Source: Bradysia coprophila (taxonomy: Eukaryota; Arthropoda; Insecta; Diptera; Sciaridae). Taken from it: a stretch of DNA of 64,000 bases. Where the stretch lies: contig NW_023503941.1 of NCBI RefSeq assembly GCF_014529535.1, positions 1,088,645 through 1,152,644 on the forward strand. Reading direction: 5' to 3'. The translations under genes and the position numbers were made by a program. The notes under the pieces are model-generated. The model saw only the letters and a program-made list of their open reading frames with translations, made no database searches and had not been told where the DNA came from. The number at the start of each line of letters is the position of its first letter. The stretch's first letter is position 1. Positions 1 through 11,930 of the stretch are shown piece by piece.

Positions 1-1580
1 AGTTGAAATGTTTAACTTCCGTAAGCTCTACTTTCCCTGAAATAACATGCAATTACCTTTCAAATGACACCCCACACGACCATGTACGTTTCGTGTACCT
101 CGAGAAATTTCTGTAAGAAAAGTGTAAGTTTTCAGTCTTTTTTCGGTTGAAATCTTCAACTGTGCATATTTGCCCCGGAAGTTCATGCAATTACCTTTCT
201 AATGACACCCCACACGATCCTGTACGGCTCGTGTAACTGGATAAATTTTTGTAAGAAAAGTGCAAGTTTTCGGTTTTTGATCACCTTTCACCAGCCACAC
301 AAACTTCGAAGAATTTTTAGCCCCGTACGAAGTCCAAAGGGGCTTATAGGATTACGATGCCGTGTGTAATTGATGGAATTCGAAGCAGACGGTAAGGGCA
401 AAGTGTTTGCCTATGTTCATAGATGACGAATCCGCAATAAAAATTTTGTCTGTCCGTCTTTCCGTCTGTCCGTCACGTCGATATCTTGAGTAAAACAAAT
501 CCGATTTCAAAAAAAAATTTTCCCTTGAAAGGTAGTCGAAATAGTGAGGCTAAGTTCGAAGATGGGCATATTCGGGTCGGCCCTTCGTGAGTTAGGGCCA
601 CCTAAGTGATTTAAGGTCTTTTGGTGATATTTATGGCAAAATTAACGCTGGAAATGTAAATGACACGGCAAATGATAGGTATTGTCAATACCAATCCAGG
701 AAAAAAAAGTTTTTTTTAAATCGGGTGAGTGGACCGTGAGTTAGGGCCTTAGAAGTGAAATGCTACTAGGGCCCCCTATGTGTATTTTACATATAACTCG
801 AGTAAATTTCATTCGTTTTTCGTAATTTTTGTTTCATTTGGAAGGTAATCGAATGCCGAATAGAATGTTGTTGAAAAAAAAATTAAATTTGGGTCCTTGG
901 ACTAAGGCCACTACTAGGGCCCTATGTGTATTTTACATAGAACTCGAGTAAATTTCATTCGTTTTTCGTAATTTTGGTTTCATTTGGAAGGTAATCAAAG
1001 GCCAAATAGAATGTAGTTGAAAAAAAAATTAAATTTGGATCCTCGGACTGAGGCCGATACTAGGCCCTATGTGTATTTATACTCAATAAATTAAAATTTT
1101 AGGGCTATTTGAAATTTTTGTTTTATTTGAGAGGAACGTCGTACGGGGCTTCGTAATTGCGCTATGCGCAATTTCTAAGATGTACATATTACATAATAAT
1201 TTTACTTTAACTACATTAACCGGCGCAATAGGCTTACGGTCAAAGTAGGGTGACAGACGCACTAGGGTCACGTACGCAATAGATATACGGGTTTGTACGG
1301 GGCTCAGTCGCAGCAAACGCTCCGACTGTTCTGATGGCTCGTTTTGAAAGTGGTTTTGGCTTCTGGAGTCGAATACCTTACTGGGCACATACAAAAAATT
1401 TCAATGGAAAATGCGTCCGATTTTGGTCTTCTGTTTTTCAGAAGAATCCCTCTCCGGTACTGAGTGAAAATACTTTTAAATTGCTTTTTAGTGATGGACT
1501 CCAAGAAATATCCACGAAACCAAAAATCAAAGCTTTTAAAGTTTTTTGTCCTTGTCTCAGAAACGCTTAAAAACAAAGTT
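1..1580. repeat. Dispersed non-coding repeat cluster
   Basis: No credible gene is seen. The stretch is a mosaic of repeated pieces. At 791-880 and 910-1020 a segment of about 110 bp is duplicated in direct orientation. AGCCCCGTACGAAG near 303 and its near inverse near 1140 suggest inverted ends. The part from 440 to 610, which starts with a run of GTCTGTCC-type repeats, is matched in inverted orientation by the last 130 bases of the window. The part from 1375 to 1460 matches 31120-31202. These are probably old non-autonomous transposons; I cannot name the family. Confidence 0.6.
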
Positions 1581-1976
1581 TTTGTATCGAAGGTCAGACA
1601 GCGAATTTCTTTTGAATATGGAACTTAGCAACTACGAATCATACAACATTAATCAATGCGTCTTGGTATACTTACGCCGCTGTATAGCATCATATTCTCT
1701 GACATTATACCTTCTACCAACGCACTGCAAGCATGAGTGATCGTAGTGACAGCTGCCAAATAGAGTTCTATTTTGAATGAACATTTTTTCCAAAAACTTT
1801 TTACAGAAAACCAAATGTTGTATGATTCAGTCTGTCCAGTTTCAGCACTCAATTTAAATTACCACTCATGCTTGAAGTGCGTACAGCACTTAATCGAGAG
1901 CCTGGTGCAATGCTATGACGAAATGACATCCAACTTGGACTAGTCCTAAAAATCGATTATTGGGAGTTTGATTCAT

Positions 1977-1982
1977 TTTATT
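1977..1982 (-). promoter_or_regulatory. Candidate polyadenylation signal of the CAP-domain gene
   Basis: AATAAA on the minus strand, about 100 bases past the stop codon at 2079. Assigned only from motif and distance. Confidence 0.4.
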
Positions 1983-2078
1983 TAGGCCCCGACAGATGGT
2001 GGAAACTTAATGACTTTTTAGAGTATCAATTGAGCCAGACTCCAAGGAATTGACATTGTCGGCAACAACGATTCCAAT

Positions 2079-3073
2079 TTATACAACCATAAGCTTAGCA
2101 GAACTAATTTCGTCGTCGTGTGACTCCGTGTTGTTCAAATGAAATGAACGGGATCTGGGTGATAGCACATTCTGTGCGAATTGTCCCAGATAATTTCCCG
2201 GTGGCCTGTAGTTTATAGCAACCACAGACCTATGACCATAACGTTTATCAGGATAAATAGCGATTCCAACTCCAATTTCTGTGGACGCTTTCCACACCAC
2301 TTGCGTGAAGTGACCGGTTTCCATTGAGAAACCTGGATTGTTCCAGTCATAATAGCGTATCTCGTCGTAAAACAGTTTAATGGCATTGGCAATTATGGTA
2401 TTTTTGTCGCTACTGCCACCCCACGACTTGTAAAGATTTTCACCGAATCCAGATCCACTGGAATGGTAAAATTGGTCGGTTGATGCAAGATAGTCTGCCC
2501 ACTGCTGTGCAAAGTTATTGATCTGAGGACAAGGAATACATGATTTCATGTAGTGTCTCGTGTAGCGGAATTAATAACTAACTAACATCCGAACTGAATG
2601 ATGAAACACGAGGTACACTGTGAACGCCTCGATAATAATTGTGTTCCCGTACAGCTACAGCCACAAAATCTGTAAAATTCTGTTTATTGAAGCACACATC
2701 TGGAACAAAAAAAATCTGAACCTTCAGATGGTGTAGATGTAGATGTGGTCGTTGGTTGTGCAGTAGATGTGGTTGGTATCGGGTTATTTGAACAAGGGTA
2801 TGTGTTGGGATGGTTACATAATTGATTGGCCTGATCAAAATGATAGGGCAATGGACACACGCCTGGTTGTGGTTGACTTTGAGCATTTGCACAATACCAA
2901 TACGCTTGGCAGTTAGATGGATCGTTGACGAAAAAACCGGGGCGATAGTTAGCGCAATTCGGTAGTGCTGCTATTGCGTAGGCAGATAGCAATATAACGG
3001 TCGTCAAAAGTTGTAACACTTAAAATGCGATGAATATTTAATTGCAGTTTAGTTTAGCATAGATCAACTCACT
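2079..3073 (-). CDS. Secreted chitin-binding (peritrophin-A) plus CAP-domain protein, frame broken by one base
   Basis: Three coding exons on the minus strand: base 3073 alone, 3018-2587 and 2522-2079. The base A at 3073 sits just before a GTGAGT donor and joins TG at 3018-3017 to make the start codon, so the ATG is split by an intron. The protein opens with a signal peptide (about residues 1-19). A peritrophin-A/CBM14 domain with six cysteines follows (C22, C37, C43, C55, C68, C76), then a Thr/Ser/Pro linker (80-100), then a CAP domain of the GAPR-1/pathogenesis-related type with GENLY, HFTQVVW and YRPPGNYLGQ motifs. A short intron at 2523-2586 restores FSSD-INNFAQQWADYLA. The two domains lie in different frames. 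One T fewer in the run of eight T near 2705-2712 (minus sense) joins them as 291 aa, because the exon bases total 433 where 432 would fit. It is probably a secreted protein of gut lining, cuticle or immunity. A real frameshift or a sequencing error are both possible. Confidence 0.75.
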
Positions 3074-3709
3074 TGTAACTGTTGCGATCGTATCAATGGT
3101 ACTAATGAGAAAACAAATTCTAACCTTTCCATTTATGCGTAATGCGCACAAATGTGAAAAGCGAAGTTTAGATAAGACAATAAGATACACATGACAGACA
3201 ATTTATCATACTCACATCGTCACCTAAAGATAAAAAGTTGAAAGTCCACGACCGTGATTTTCATTGATCTAAGGAGAAGGTCAAACAAAACACGCGTTTA
3301 AGACACAGTCTTTAACGAATAAATTCAGTGGGATCAAACCAAACACCTTTCTCGTTTACTTCGTCCAAAGACGAATTCTCAAGTGGTATTCAGGTACAGT
3401 TCATAAAAGGATAAATTCAATAAGATCGAACCCTTTCCAAGTACACTTCGCACAGTTCGTAAAAGAATAATTTTCCTAGGGTCGACCAAAACATTATAAC
3501 TTTATAGAAGTAAAACTAGTATAAATATAAATATCCTAGGTTCAAGCCAAGCTTCCCTTCTTCCTAACCTTTATATTTCAGTCAAGGACAAACTCAGTAG
3601 GATCATCGAAGCAAAAGCCTTAACTTGGCAATAGTCTAGACTTTACTAGCACGTACGCTCATTTTTCCAACACCAAAAAGTCTCCAAAGCAGAGCTGTGG
3701 TAGATACTA
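3074..3709. other. Gene-poor stretch upstream of the CAP-domain gene
   Basis: It holds the upstream side of the CAP-domain gene. From 3290 to 3640 there are loose repeats of about 100 bp built on the words AATAAATTCAGT and GGATCAAACC. No coding signal is seen. Confidence 0.4.
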
Positions 3710-4223
3710 CCCAACAAAAATCTCTTCGAGAAAAGTGTGACGCAGTCTTTGAAATACAATTTCTAAAATGAATGATATCGCTAGAGTTGACGCTTTCAGC
3801 TTCGTTACGCAAAAATTAAATTTTACACCCAATTAGTTCAAACAAGCTGGCTTAGGTTTTCTCATCATCTGCCAAATAATTTTTACAAAAAAAAATTAGA
3901 CTGGAAACAACCAAAATTTTACCAAAAAAATCTGCGTCGCAAAGTTTCAGATGTTCAGGAACAGACCTACGAGAAAATTTATCTGCCAGATGCGACGCAG
4001 TTTTTTTTGGTAAAATTTTGGTTGTTTCCAGTCTAATTTTTTTTTGTAAAAATTATTTGGCAAATGATGAGATAAAACTAAGCCAGCTTGTTTGAACTAA
4101 TTGGGTGTAAAATTTAATTTTTGCGTAACGAAGCTGAAAGCGTCAACTCTAGCGATATCATTCATTTTAGAAATTGTATTTCAAAGACTGCGTCACACTT
4201 TTCTCGAAGAGATTTTTGTTGGG
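3710..4223. mobile_element. Foldback MITE, 514 bp, with 250-bp inverted arms
   Basis: The left arm (3710-3963) and right arm (about 3970-4223) are near-perfect reverse complements that meet almost without a spacer. The outer ends read CCCAACAAAAATCTC and GAGATTTTTGTTGGG. Both arms carry GTGACGCAG near the outside and TTTTACCAAAAAAA near the centre. Similar words occur in the elements at 6320-6735 and 21210-21400, so the three may be related. No open frame; non-autonomous. I could not fix a target-site duplication. Confidence 0.85.
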
Positions 4224-4292
4224 ATATCAGTCGTTTTAGAAGTGTACTCAACACTGCTTTTTATAACAGTTTACAGTTTTAATTCAAAAATT

Positions 4293-5213
4293 TTACGAAA
4301 ATGGAAAATTTGACGAAATTCGAAAATTTGACGAAATTTGACGAAATTCGAAAATTTGACGAAATTTGACGAAATTCGAAAATTTGACGAAATTCGAAAA
4401 TTTGACGAAATTCGAAAATTTGACGAAATTTGACGAAATTCGAAAATTTGACGAAATTCGAAAATTTGATGAAATTCGAAAATTTGACGAAATTCGAAAA
4501 TTTGACGAAATTCGAAAATTTGACAAAATTCAAAAAAATTTGACGAAATTTGAAAATTTGATAAAATTTGAAAATTTGACTAAATTTGACGAAATTCGAA
4601 AATTTGACGAAATTCAAAAAAATTTGACGAAATTTGAAAATTTGATAAAATTCGAAAATTTGACGAAATTTGAAAATTTGACGAAATTCGAAAATCTGAC
4701 GAAATTTGAAAATTTGACGAAATTCGAAAATTGGTCTAAATTTGACGAAATTCGAAAATTTGACGAAATTTGAAAATTTGACGAAATTTGAAGAAATTCG
4801 AAAATTTGACGAAATTTGAAAATTTGACGAAATTCGAATATTTGACGAAATTTGAAAATTTGACGAAATTCGAAAATCTGACGAAATTTGAAAATTTGAC
4901 GAAATTTGAAAATTGGTCTAAATTTGACGAAATTCGAAAATTTGACGAAATTTGAAAATTTGACGAAATTTGAAGAAATTCGAAAATTTGACGAAATTTG
5001 AAAATTTGACGAAATTCGAATATTTGACGAAATTTGAAAATTTGACGAAATTCGAAAATTTGACGAAATTCGAAAATTTGACGAAATTTGAAAATTTGAT
5101 GAAATACGAAAATTGACAAAATTCGAAAATTTGACGAAAATCGAAAATTTGACGAAATTCCAAAATCTGACGAAATTCAGAAAATTTGACGAAAATCGAA
5201 AATTTGACGAAAG
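4293..5213. repeat. 18-bp minisatellite, about 50 units
   Basis: Tandem copies of TTTGACGAAATTCGAAAA with C/T variants and some shortened or fused units, for example a doubled TTTGACGAAA. Because 18 is divisible by three, several frames stay open on both strands and give long repetitive open frames rich in FVKFSN or FRQIFE. These are artefacts of the period, not genes. The array starts only 70 bases past the foldback MITE at 3710-4223. Confidence 0.95.
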
Positions 5214-5500
5214 TAATTCTCTATCTGCCACCATTCAAGAAATATCTCCAAAACCCCAATTGACACACCCATTTCCAACTTTCGACATTTTTCACATATG
5301 CCCCTCTGTTCTACTCGTAAAACTCTGAGACTTTGCCGAAGAAAGTAACTCTCTATCTGTCACCATTCAAAAAATACCTCTAAAAACATAATTGACCCAC
5401 CCATTTCCAACTTTCGACATTTTTCACATATGCCCCTCTGTTCTACTCGTAAAACTCTGAGACTTTGCCGAAGAAAGTAATTCTCTATCTCTCATAACCC
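5211..5500. repeat. 132-bp tandem duplication
   Basis: Copies start at 5211, 5343 and 5475 (the last one partial), each opening with AAGTAAYTCTCTATCT. The body carries CCCATTTCCAACTTTCGAC and CTCGTAAAACTCTGAGACTT. Non-coding. Confidence 0.85.
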
Positions 5501-5860
5501 AAAAAGATATTAGTCCTTTCATCCTACGCTCGAGTAGCTCAAAATTTGGTCACTCTAATCACTCTAGCTCAAACGAATCTGCCCCGATTTTTTAAATTAT
5601 TTTTTTGTTCGAATCGTGTTACGAATACCTTTCATTTGATGGGTCACACGACTCTGTGGGTTTCAATACAGCTAAGCTACAACCGAAAACGCGTTCCCGA
5701 CCCTCGAAAACCTCACTCAGAAACCACTTCGAGGGCCAATAAAACAAAATTCTGGTTTTTCCTGGGGTAATGGCGTATCACATTTTCATTTTTATGCCCA
5801 CCCTGAGGTTCCTGCAAAATTTCATGGAGATTGGCTGACTAGTTTCCGAGATCGTCCGTC

Positions 5861-5890
5861 GATAGATAGACAGATAGACAGATAGATAGA
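5861..5890. repeat. GATA/GACA microsatellite
   Basis: A short run of GATA units with interspersed GACA units. No gene is seen from 5500 to 6300; the surrounding sequence resembles degraded dispersed repeats. Confidence 0.8.
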
Positions 5891-6319
5891 AACATACAGA
5901 GTAAGTTGAAAGATTTTGATTGTTTGGAAAACGTTAATTTGGTGCATTTTCTATCAAAATGACCAACTTCAAAACGATGTATCTCCGGCAATTTTAAAGT
6001 TACATAGTCGAGTGATAGCTCGTTTTGCTCGTATTTGAAGCGCGAATAAGATAGAATAGGATTTGTGGTGATACAGGTCAAAGGAAAGAAACTTAAATTC
6101 TCGCCTATATATAGTTGCCGCGTCTCAAAAAATTTTCTTCGTTCTTTTTTTGGAAGTTAGACTGCGTCAAGTCCTCCGCTATCGCTCCGGACATGATTTG
6201 CACTCGGGTTCAGTACAGTTTCATCAACAAAAAATTGGCCCAAAACATTTAAGAAAGAAAACTTTACAATTTAAATAGGGAAAAATATGTCCTGAAAGAA
6301 TGGAATTCAAGAAGAAGAA

Positions 6320-6735
6320 AGAAGAACAATCTGCCACCCTGTGGCGCGATTTTTTTTTGTAAAATTTTCACTCTTAAAGTCGGAGCATAATAATTTGATC
6401 GATTCTACTCATTTAATTCATTTTTAAATCATTGTAGTTTTCGAAGAAATCATTTCGAAAACATTACAGTATAAAAGCTTAGACACGTGCATTTGAACGG
6501 ATTACCCGCAGGTATACCGCGAGTAAACAGCTCTAATGCGCATGTGTAAGCCTTTATACTGTAATGTTTTCGAAATGATTTCTTGAAAAACTACAACTAT
6601 TTAAAAATGAATAGAATCGATCAAATTATAATGCTTCGACTTTTAATGTTTTGGTTAAATTTTTTGTTGATAAAACTTTTGCGTACAGACGCAGAATGCG
6701 TCACCCTCCAGCGATATCAGTTATTTCGTAAGTAG
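6320..6735. mobile_element. Transposon copy carrying an internal hairpin
   Basis: The flanks, 6320-6370 and 6655-6735, match the inverse of 21210-21400: a GGCAGATTGTTCTT-like start, a GACGCAGAATGCGTCACC end, and CAGCGATATCAG. Between them lies an inverted repeat with arms 6366-6485 and 6548-6660 and a roughly 60-base spacer. The copy at 21 kb lacks that hairpin. This is either an insertion into the older element or a loss from the other copy. Confidence 0.7.
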
Positions 6736-8287
6736 ACACAAACTTATATCCTCGGGGTTTTTGACTGATTGTCATTACAGTCGTTGAAAAGTGAAAACTA
6801 ACATGTTTTCTGTTTTGGGACTAGTTTTGGGTTGAATTGTGGGACAAAAATACTTAATTTAATGAACAACAGTGGCGCTAGTTGTCCAGCAAAGTTTTTA
6901 TTCAATAAAATTCTGACACTTTTGATTCGGGGTGCTCACATTCGCACCATAAAAAATTCAAACGAGCAGTTAACAAAATCGAGAACATAAATGTACACAT
7001 TTTTGCGATGCTGACCCTTCCCAAGAATTGTTGACATTGTATCTTAAAATACACACAATATCCTCATATTTATTTCTGAAATTTAAAGTAAAATTGTGAA
7101 ATCTTGATGCATTGGAATTGAAGCTGCTGGTCACCGTTTTTAAATGGTACGGTAATGAGCAGCCAAAATTCAAATGTCAGAACCACTGTTCGCGTAGTAT
7201 TGTTCTCGCATTCATTATTCTTGTGTCAATTTGTGCGTTTAAGTGCGTTAAACATTGCAAATATTTTTGTGAACGGCTAAAAGTGTTGAAGAAATTTCGG
7301 AAATTTATGTGTGTGGAAGATACACATCAAAACATTGCTGTCGGTTTCAAATTTAAACATCCACAGCCAATGTTTTGATCGTGTTTTCCCATACAAATGA
7401 TACGAAAAGTGAAATAATAAATTAACTAAGTATTTGGTCGCGGTTAATTGCTAATAATTTCTATTTTCTAATCGAAAATCTTTAAATCGAAGAATTTGAC
7501 TTCGGAGGAATTTTCTGCTTTTGATGTGGTCAGAAATAAATTATTTGTTTTTCTTCATCTTTTTTTATCAAATTTTCATAAGAAAGTTATCTTGTTCAAG
7601 AAGCTTTTTGAGTCTCTACCTTTCATTTCCTGTCTTTAACAATGCTCTTAAGTCCATACTTCATAAGATTCGCACGAAAAACCGTTGGCAAACCCCCAAA
7701 AATTAGTCAAATTTGACGTCTACCTGACCAACTTTTCGCATATTTTAACTTTTACTTACAATTTCGATTTCTATTCATAAAATGAAGAAAATGGAGAAAT
7801 TGTGTATTTTTTCGTAATTTATTAGCAAAGAAAATGGTCATCAGTCATTCTACGGGCGAGTAGCCAGATTTTAGCCCACTTCTTGGGCAAGATCTCCGGC
7901 TAAACTGAACCAATTTTCACAAACTTTTTTTTCCCTGATAGGTATGATTGTAAACTATCATTCAATGCAATTACCAGTGTTCGTCAACCCGTTTACAAGA
8001 CAGCACACTCGAAAACCTGTTCCCGTCGCCTAAAAATATCCATTTATTTGTCATATCTTGGGAACAACGACACCAATTTTTTCCATCTTGCAGCATAAAT
8101 TTTCTTAGCCACAAAGACGTGTTAGAAAAAAACATATACCGTTATTCTGATCGTTTTTGGTTACAAAAAAAATCAAAGTTTAAACCAAATTCACGAAACT
8201 TTGATGAATTTGCGCCAGCTCAAAAAAATTCAAAAAATTAAATCCTCTCGGCTTCGACGTTTTTTTAGTGTCAAAATATTTATTTTA
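6736..8287. other. Intergenic stretch, no gene recognised
   Basis: Short open frames occur, such as 7112-7378 on the plus strand (88 aa), but none shows a known domain, splice structure or biased codon use. From 7850 to 8110 the text resembles the dispersed repeat family seen at the window ends. Confidence 0.4.
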
Positions 8288-8480
8288 CCATGCAATCCCC
8301 GGTGAAAAAAAAAAACGTATTTGAGACCCTTTTTGAGACCGAAACTTTTGTATGGCCGTGAGACTACGTATTTCGAGCCTTTGAGAATATTTGAGACCGA
8401 GAATTTATCGAAATAGTTCATCGGAGTTCATCCAAAATTCATGAGACGTCTCTCTTTAGACTCATTTGAGGATGTTCTAG

Positions 8481-8920
8481 TCTGACTGAGTGGTCTGGTT
8501 TCGGATTTCCTAGACGTAGTGAGACTGACTGAGTGGTCTGCTTTCGGATTTGCTAGACGTAGTGAGACTGACTGAGTGGTCTGCTTTCGGATTTGCTAGA
8601 CTTAGTGAGACTGGATGAGTGGTCTGGTCTCGGATTTGCTAGACGTAGTGAGACTGGATGAGTGGTCTGGTTTCGGATTTGCTAGACGTAGTGAGACTGG
8701 ATGAGTGGTCTGGTTTCGGATTTGCTAGACGTAGTGAGACTGACTGAGTGGTCTCATTTTGGATTTGTTAGACCTTGTGAGACTGGATGAGTGGTCTCAT
8801 TTTGGATTTGTTAGACCTTGTGAGACTGGATGAGTGGTCTCCTTTTGGGTTTGTTAGACGTTGTGAGAATGGATGAGTGGTCTCATTTTGGATTTGTTAG
8901 ACCTTGTGAGACTGGATGAG
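8481..8920. repeat. 43-bp tandem repeat, about 10 units
   Basis: Units open with GAGACTGGATGAGTGGTCT and continue with a TTTCGGATTTGCTAGACGTAG-like part; later units change to TTTTGGATTTGTTAGACC. Part of the left arm of the palindromic element. Confidence 0.9.
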
Positions 8921-9407
8921 GATAAATGAGTGTCATAAAAAAAAAAAAAAACTTTTTCAGACTTCTAATTTTTGAGTTTTTTCTAGACCGTTTGAGACTT
9001 CTCTTTTTTCAGTTTTTTCTAGACCGTTTGAGACTTTTCATATTTGATTTCTTTTTAGAACTTTTTTCTTCGTTCGTTATTTATCGGAAGATTTTTTTTG
9101 TACTTCTATGTTGAGTTCACAGATGGCCACTACCCTTTACTTTTTTTATAATTCGCTAGACCAAACTGACTGAAATTGTAGAATCGTTAGTAATATTTGA
9201 ATTTTTTTATTTTACCTTTTTTTATTTGTAATGTTTTTTCCGGTCACCCATCCAAGTACTAACCGCGACGAATGATGCTTAACTTTCAATTTGGACGGCC
9301 GTCGACGTTCACGTGCTGCTAAATCAGATATATCTATTTGGAGTTCTAATTTTGAACCGTTGTTACAATTTCCGAGGTCGGATGAGCAGTCTCATTGGCA
9401 GGCGGCT

Positions 9408-10640
9408 TGAGACCGAGTGAGTGGTCTTTTTTGAAGAAAATAATTTCTTCAATTACTGAGACCGGTTCAGTGGTCTCATTTGAAGAAAATATTTTCTTCG
9501 ATATCTGAGACCGAGTGAGTGGTCTTTTTGGAAGAAAACATTTTCTTCAATTACTGAGACCGGTTGAGTGGTCTCATTTGAAGAAAATATTTTCTTTGAT
9601 ATCTGAGACCGGTAGAGTGGTCTCATTTGAAGAAATCATTTTTTCGATTTCTGAGACCGGTAGAGTGGTCTCATTTGAAGAAATCATTTTTTCGATTTCT
9701 GAGACCGGTAGAGTGGTCTCATTTGAAGAAATCATTTTTTCGATTTCTGAGACCGGTAGAGTGGTCTCATTTGAAGAAATAATTTTTTCGATTTCTGAGA
9801 CCGGTTCAGTGGTCTCATTTGAAGAAAATATTATCTTCGATTACTGAGACCGGTTGAGTGGTCTCATTTGAAGAAAATATTTTCTTTGATATCTGAGACC
9901 GGTAGAGTGGTCTCATTTGAAGAAATCATTTTTTCGATTTCTGAGACCAGTAGAGTGGTCTCATTTGAAGAAATAATTTTTTCGATTTCTGAGACCGGTT
10001 CAGTGGTCTCATTTGAAGAAAATATTTTCTTTGATATCTGAGACCGGTTGAGTGGTCTCATTTGAAGAAAATATTTTCTTTGATATCTGAGACCGGTAGA
10101 GTGGTCTCATTTGAAGAAATCATTTTTTCGATTTCTGAGACCAGTAGAGTGGTCTCATTTGAAGAAATCATTTTTTCGATTTCTGAGACCGGTAGAGTGG
10201 TCTCATTTGAAGAAATCATTTTTTCGATTTCTGAGACCGGTAGAGTGGTCTCATTTGAAGAAATAATTTTTTCGATTTCTGAGACCGGTTCAGTGGTCTC
10301 ATTTGAAGAAAATATTATCTTCGATTACTGAGACCGGTTCAGTGGTCTCATTTGAAGAAAATATTTTCTTTGATATCTGAGACCGGTTGAGTGGTCTCAT
10401 TTTAAGAAAATATTTTCTTTGATATCTGAGACCGGTTGAGTGGTCTCATTTGAAGAAAATATTTTTTCGATTTCTGAGACCGGTTTAGTGGTCTCATTTG
10501 AAGAAATAATTTTTTCGATTTCTGAGACCGGTTCAGTGGTCTCATTTGAAGAAAATATTATCTTCGATTACTGAGACCGGTTCAGTGGTCTCATTTGAAG
10601 AAAATATTTTCTTCGATATCTGAGACCGGTTGAAACGTCT
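9408..10640. repeat. 48/49-bp tandem repeat, about 25 units
   Basis: Each unit has two internal palindromes: GAGACCGGTTGAGTGGTCTC and GAAGAAAATATTTTCTTC (or a GAAATCATTTTTTCG variant). Two versions, 48 and 49 bp, alternate in blocks, and part of the array is itself duplicated (9600-9840 resembles 10090-10330). The 48-bp version is a multiple of three and creates spurious open frames (SETGRVVSFEEIIFSI). Confidence 0.95.
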
Positions 10641-10660
10641 CTTTTGCAGAAAATATTTTC

Positions 10661-10962
10661 TTGCATTATGGATACTGTCTACACCCTCAAGATCAACAAC
10701 ACCAAAAAGAAATGAAACTCATTATAATGAACAGTGTGATATGAAAAACTAAAACAGCTGAAATTGAATTTTCGATGGAAAATGTAATACCGCTCGGTTG
10801 CCAGAGCCTTTATGTTTTAAATCTCTAAACCATCCCAACACAATCATTAAATCTGGTACATACTTTTTTCAAAATCCAAAATCTATCACTTGAATATTTT
10901 CGTCATTTATGTTTCGCTATATAAGGAGAGAGCTGAGACACAAACACATTTATTTTTAAAAT
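10661..10962. other. Unique spacer at the centre of the palindrome, with a TATA-like box
   Basis: About 300 bases with no repeat units, lying between the oppositely oriented arrays. TATATAA is at 10918-10924 and is followed by AGGAGAGAG and then the right-hand array from 10963. The position would suit a promoter reading into the right arm. This is inference from the motif alone. Confidence 0.4.
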
Positions 10963-11930
10963 TAGCATTTTCTTCGAAAGAGACCACTCGACCGGTCTCA
11001 AAGAATTGAAAAAATATTTTCTTCGAAAGAGACCACTCGACCGGTCTCAAAGAATTGAAAAAATATTTTCTTCAAAAGAGACCACTCGACCGGTCTCAAA
11101 GAATTGAAAAAATATTTTCTTCAAAAGAGACCACTCGACCGGTCTCAAAGAATTGCCAAAAATATTTTCTTCAAAAGAGACCACTCGACCGGTCTCAAAG
11201 AATTGCCAAAAATATTTTCTTCAACAGAGACCACTCGACCGGTCTCAAAGCATTGAAAAAATATTTTCTTCAAAAGAGACCACTCGACCGGTCTCAAAGA
11301 ATTGAAAAAATATTTTCTTTAAATGAGAACACTCAACCGGTCTCAGAAATCGGAAAAATTATTTCTTCAAATGAGACCACTCAACCGGTCTCAGATATCA
11401 AAGAAAATATTTTCTTCAAATGAGACCACTCAACCGGTCTCAGATATCAAAGAAAATATTTTCTTCAAATGAGACCACTCAACCGGTCTCAGTAATTGAA
11501 GAAAATATTTTCTTCCAAAAAGACCACTCACTCGGTCTCAGATATCAAAGAAAATATTTTCTTCAAACAAGACCACTCAACCGGTCTCAGATATCAAAGA
11601 AAATATTTTCTTCCAAAAAGACCACTCACTCGGTCTCAGATATCGAAGAAAATATTTTCTTCAAACGAGACCACTCATCCAGTTTCGCACAGTTCACCAA
11701 TAAATGTTAGCAAAGAGACTACTTGTTCCGTCTCAAGCGATCTGGACATATAACTGCAACGAGACCACTCATCCAGTCTCGCACAGTTCACCAATAAATG
11801 TTAGCAAAGAGACTACTTGTTTCGTCTCAAGCGATCTGAGTATATTACTGCAACGAGACGACTCATCCAGTCTCGCACAGTCTGGCGAAATAATATTCGA
11901 AAAGAGACTACTCGTTTGGTCTACGGTATT
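10963..11930. repeat. Inverted array of about 49-bp units
   Basis: Units read GACCACTCGACCGGTCTC then AAAGAATTGAAAAAATATTT, later GACCACTCAACCGGTCTCAG with ATATCAAAGAAAATATTTTC. The later units are the exact reverse complement of units in the left array (9408-10640). From 11691 to 11930 the units become longer and degenerate, with GTTCACCAATAAATGTTAGC. Confidence 0.92.

Noticed and set aside
4293..5213. CRISPR-like array
   Set aside because: Units are contiguous without unique spacers, and the host is an insect. The same holds for the 49-kb and 9-11 kb arrays.
4279..5234. Long open frames of 80-206 aa on both strands over the 18-bp array
   Set aside because: The period is divisible by three, so stops are absent by construction. 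The proteins are pure repeats of FVKFSN or FRQIFE.
9515..11753. Open frames with SETGRVVSFEEIIFSI or RPLDRSQRIEKIFSSK repeats
   Set aside because: They are the 48/49-bp non-coding repeats translated. The same DNA is open on both strands.
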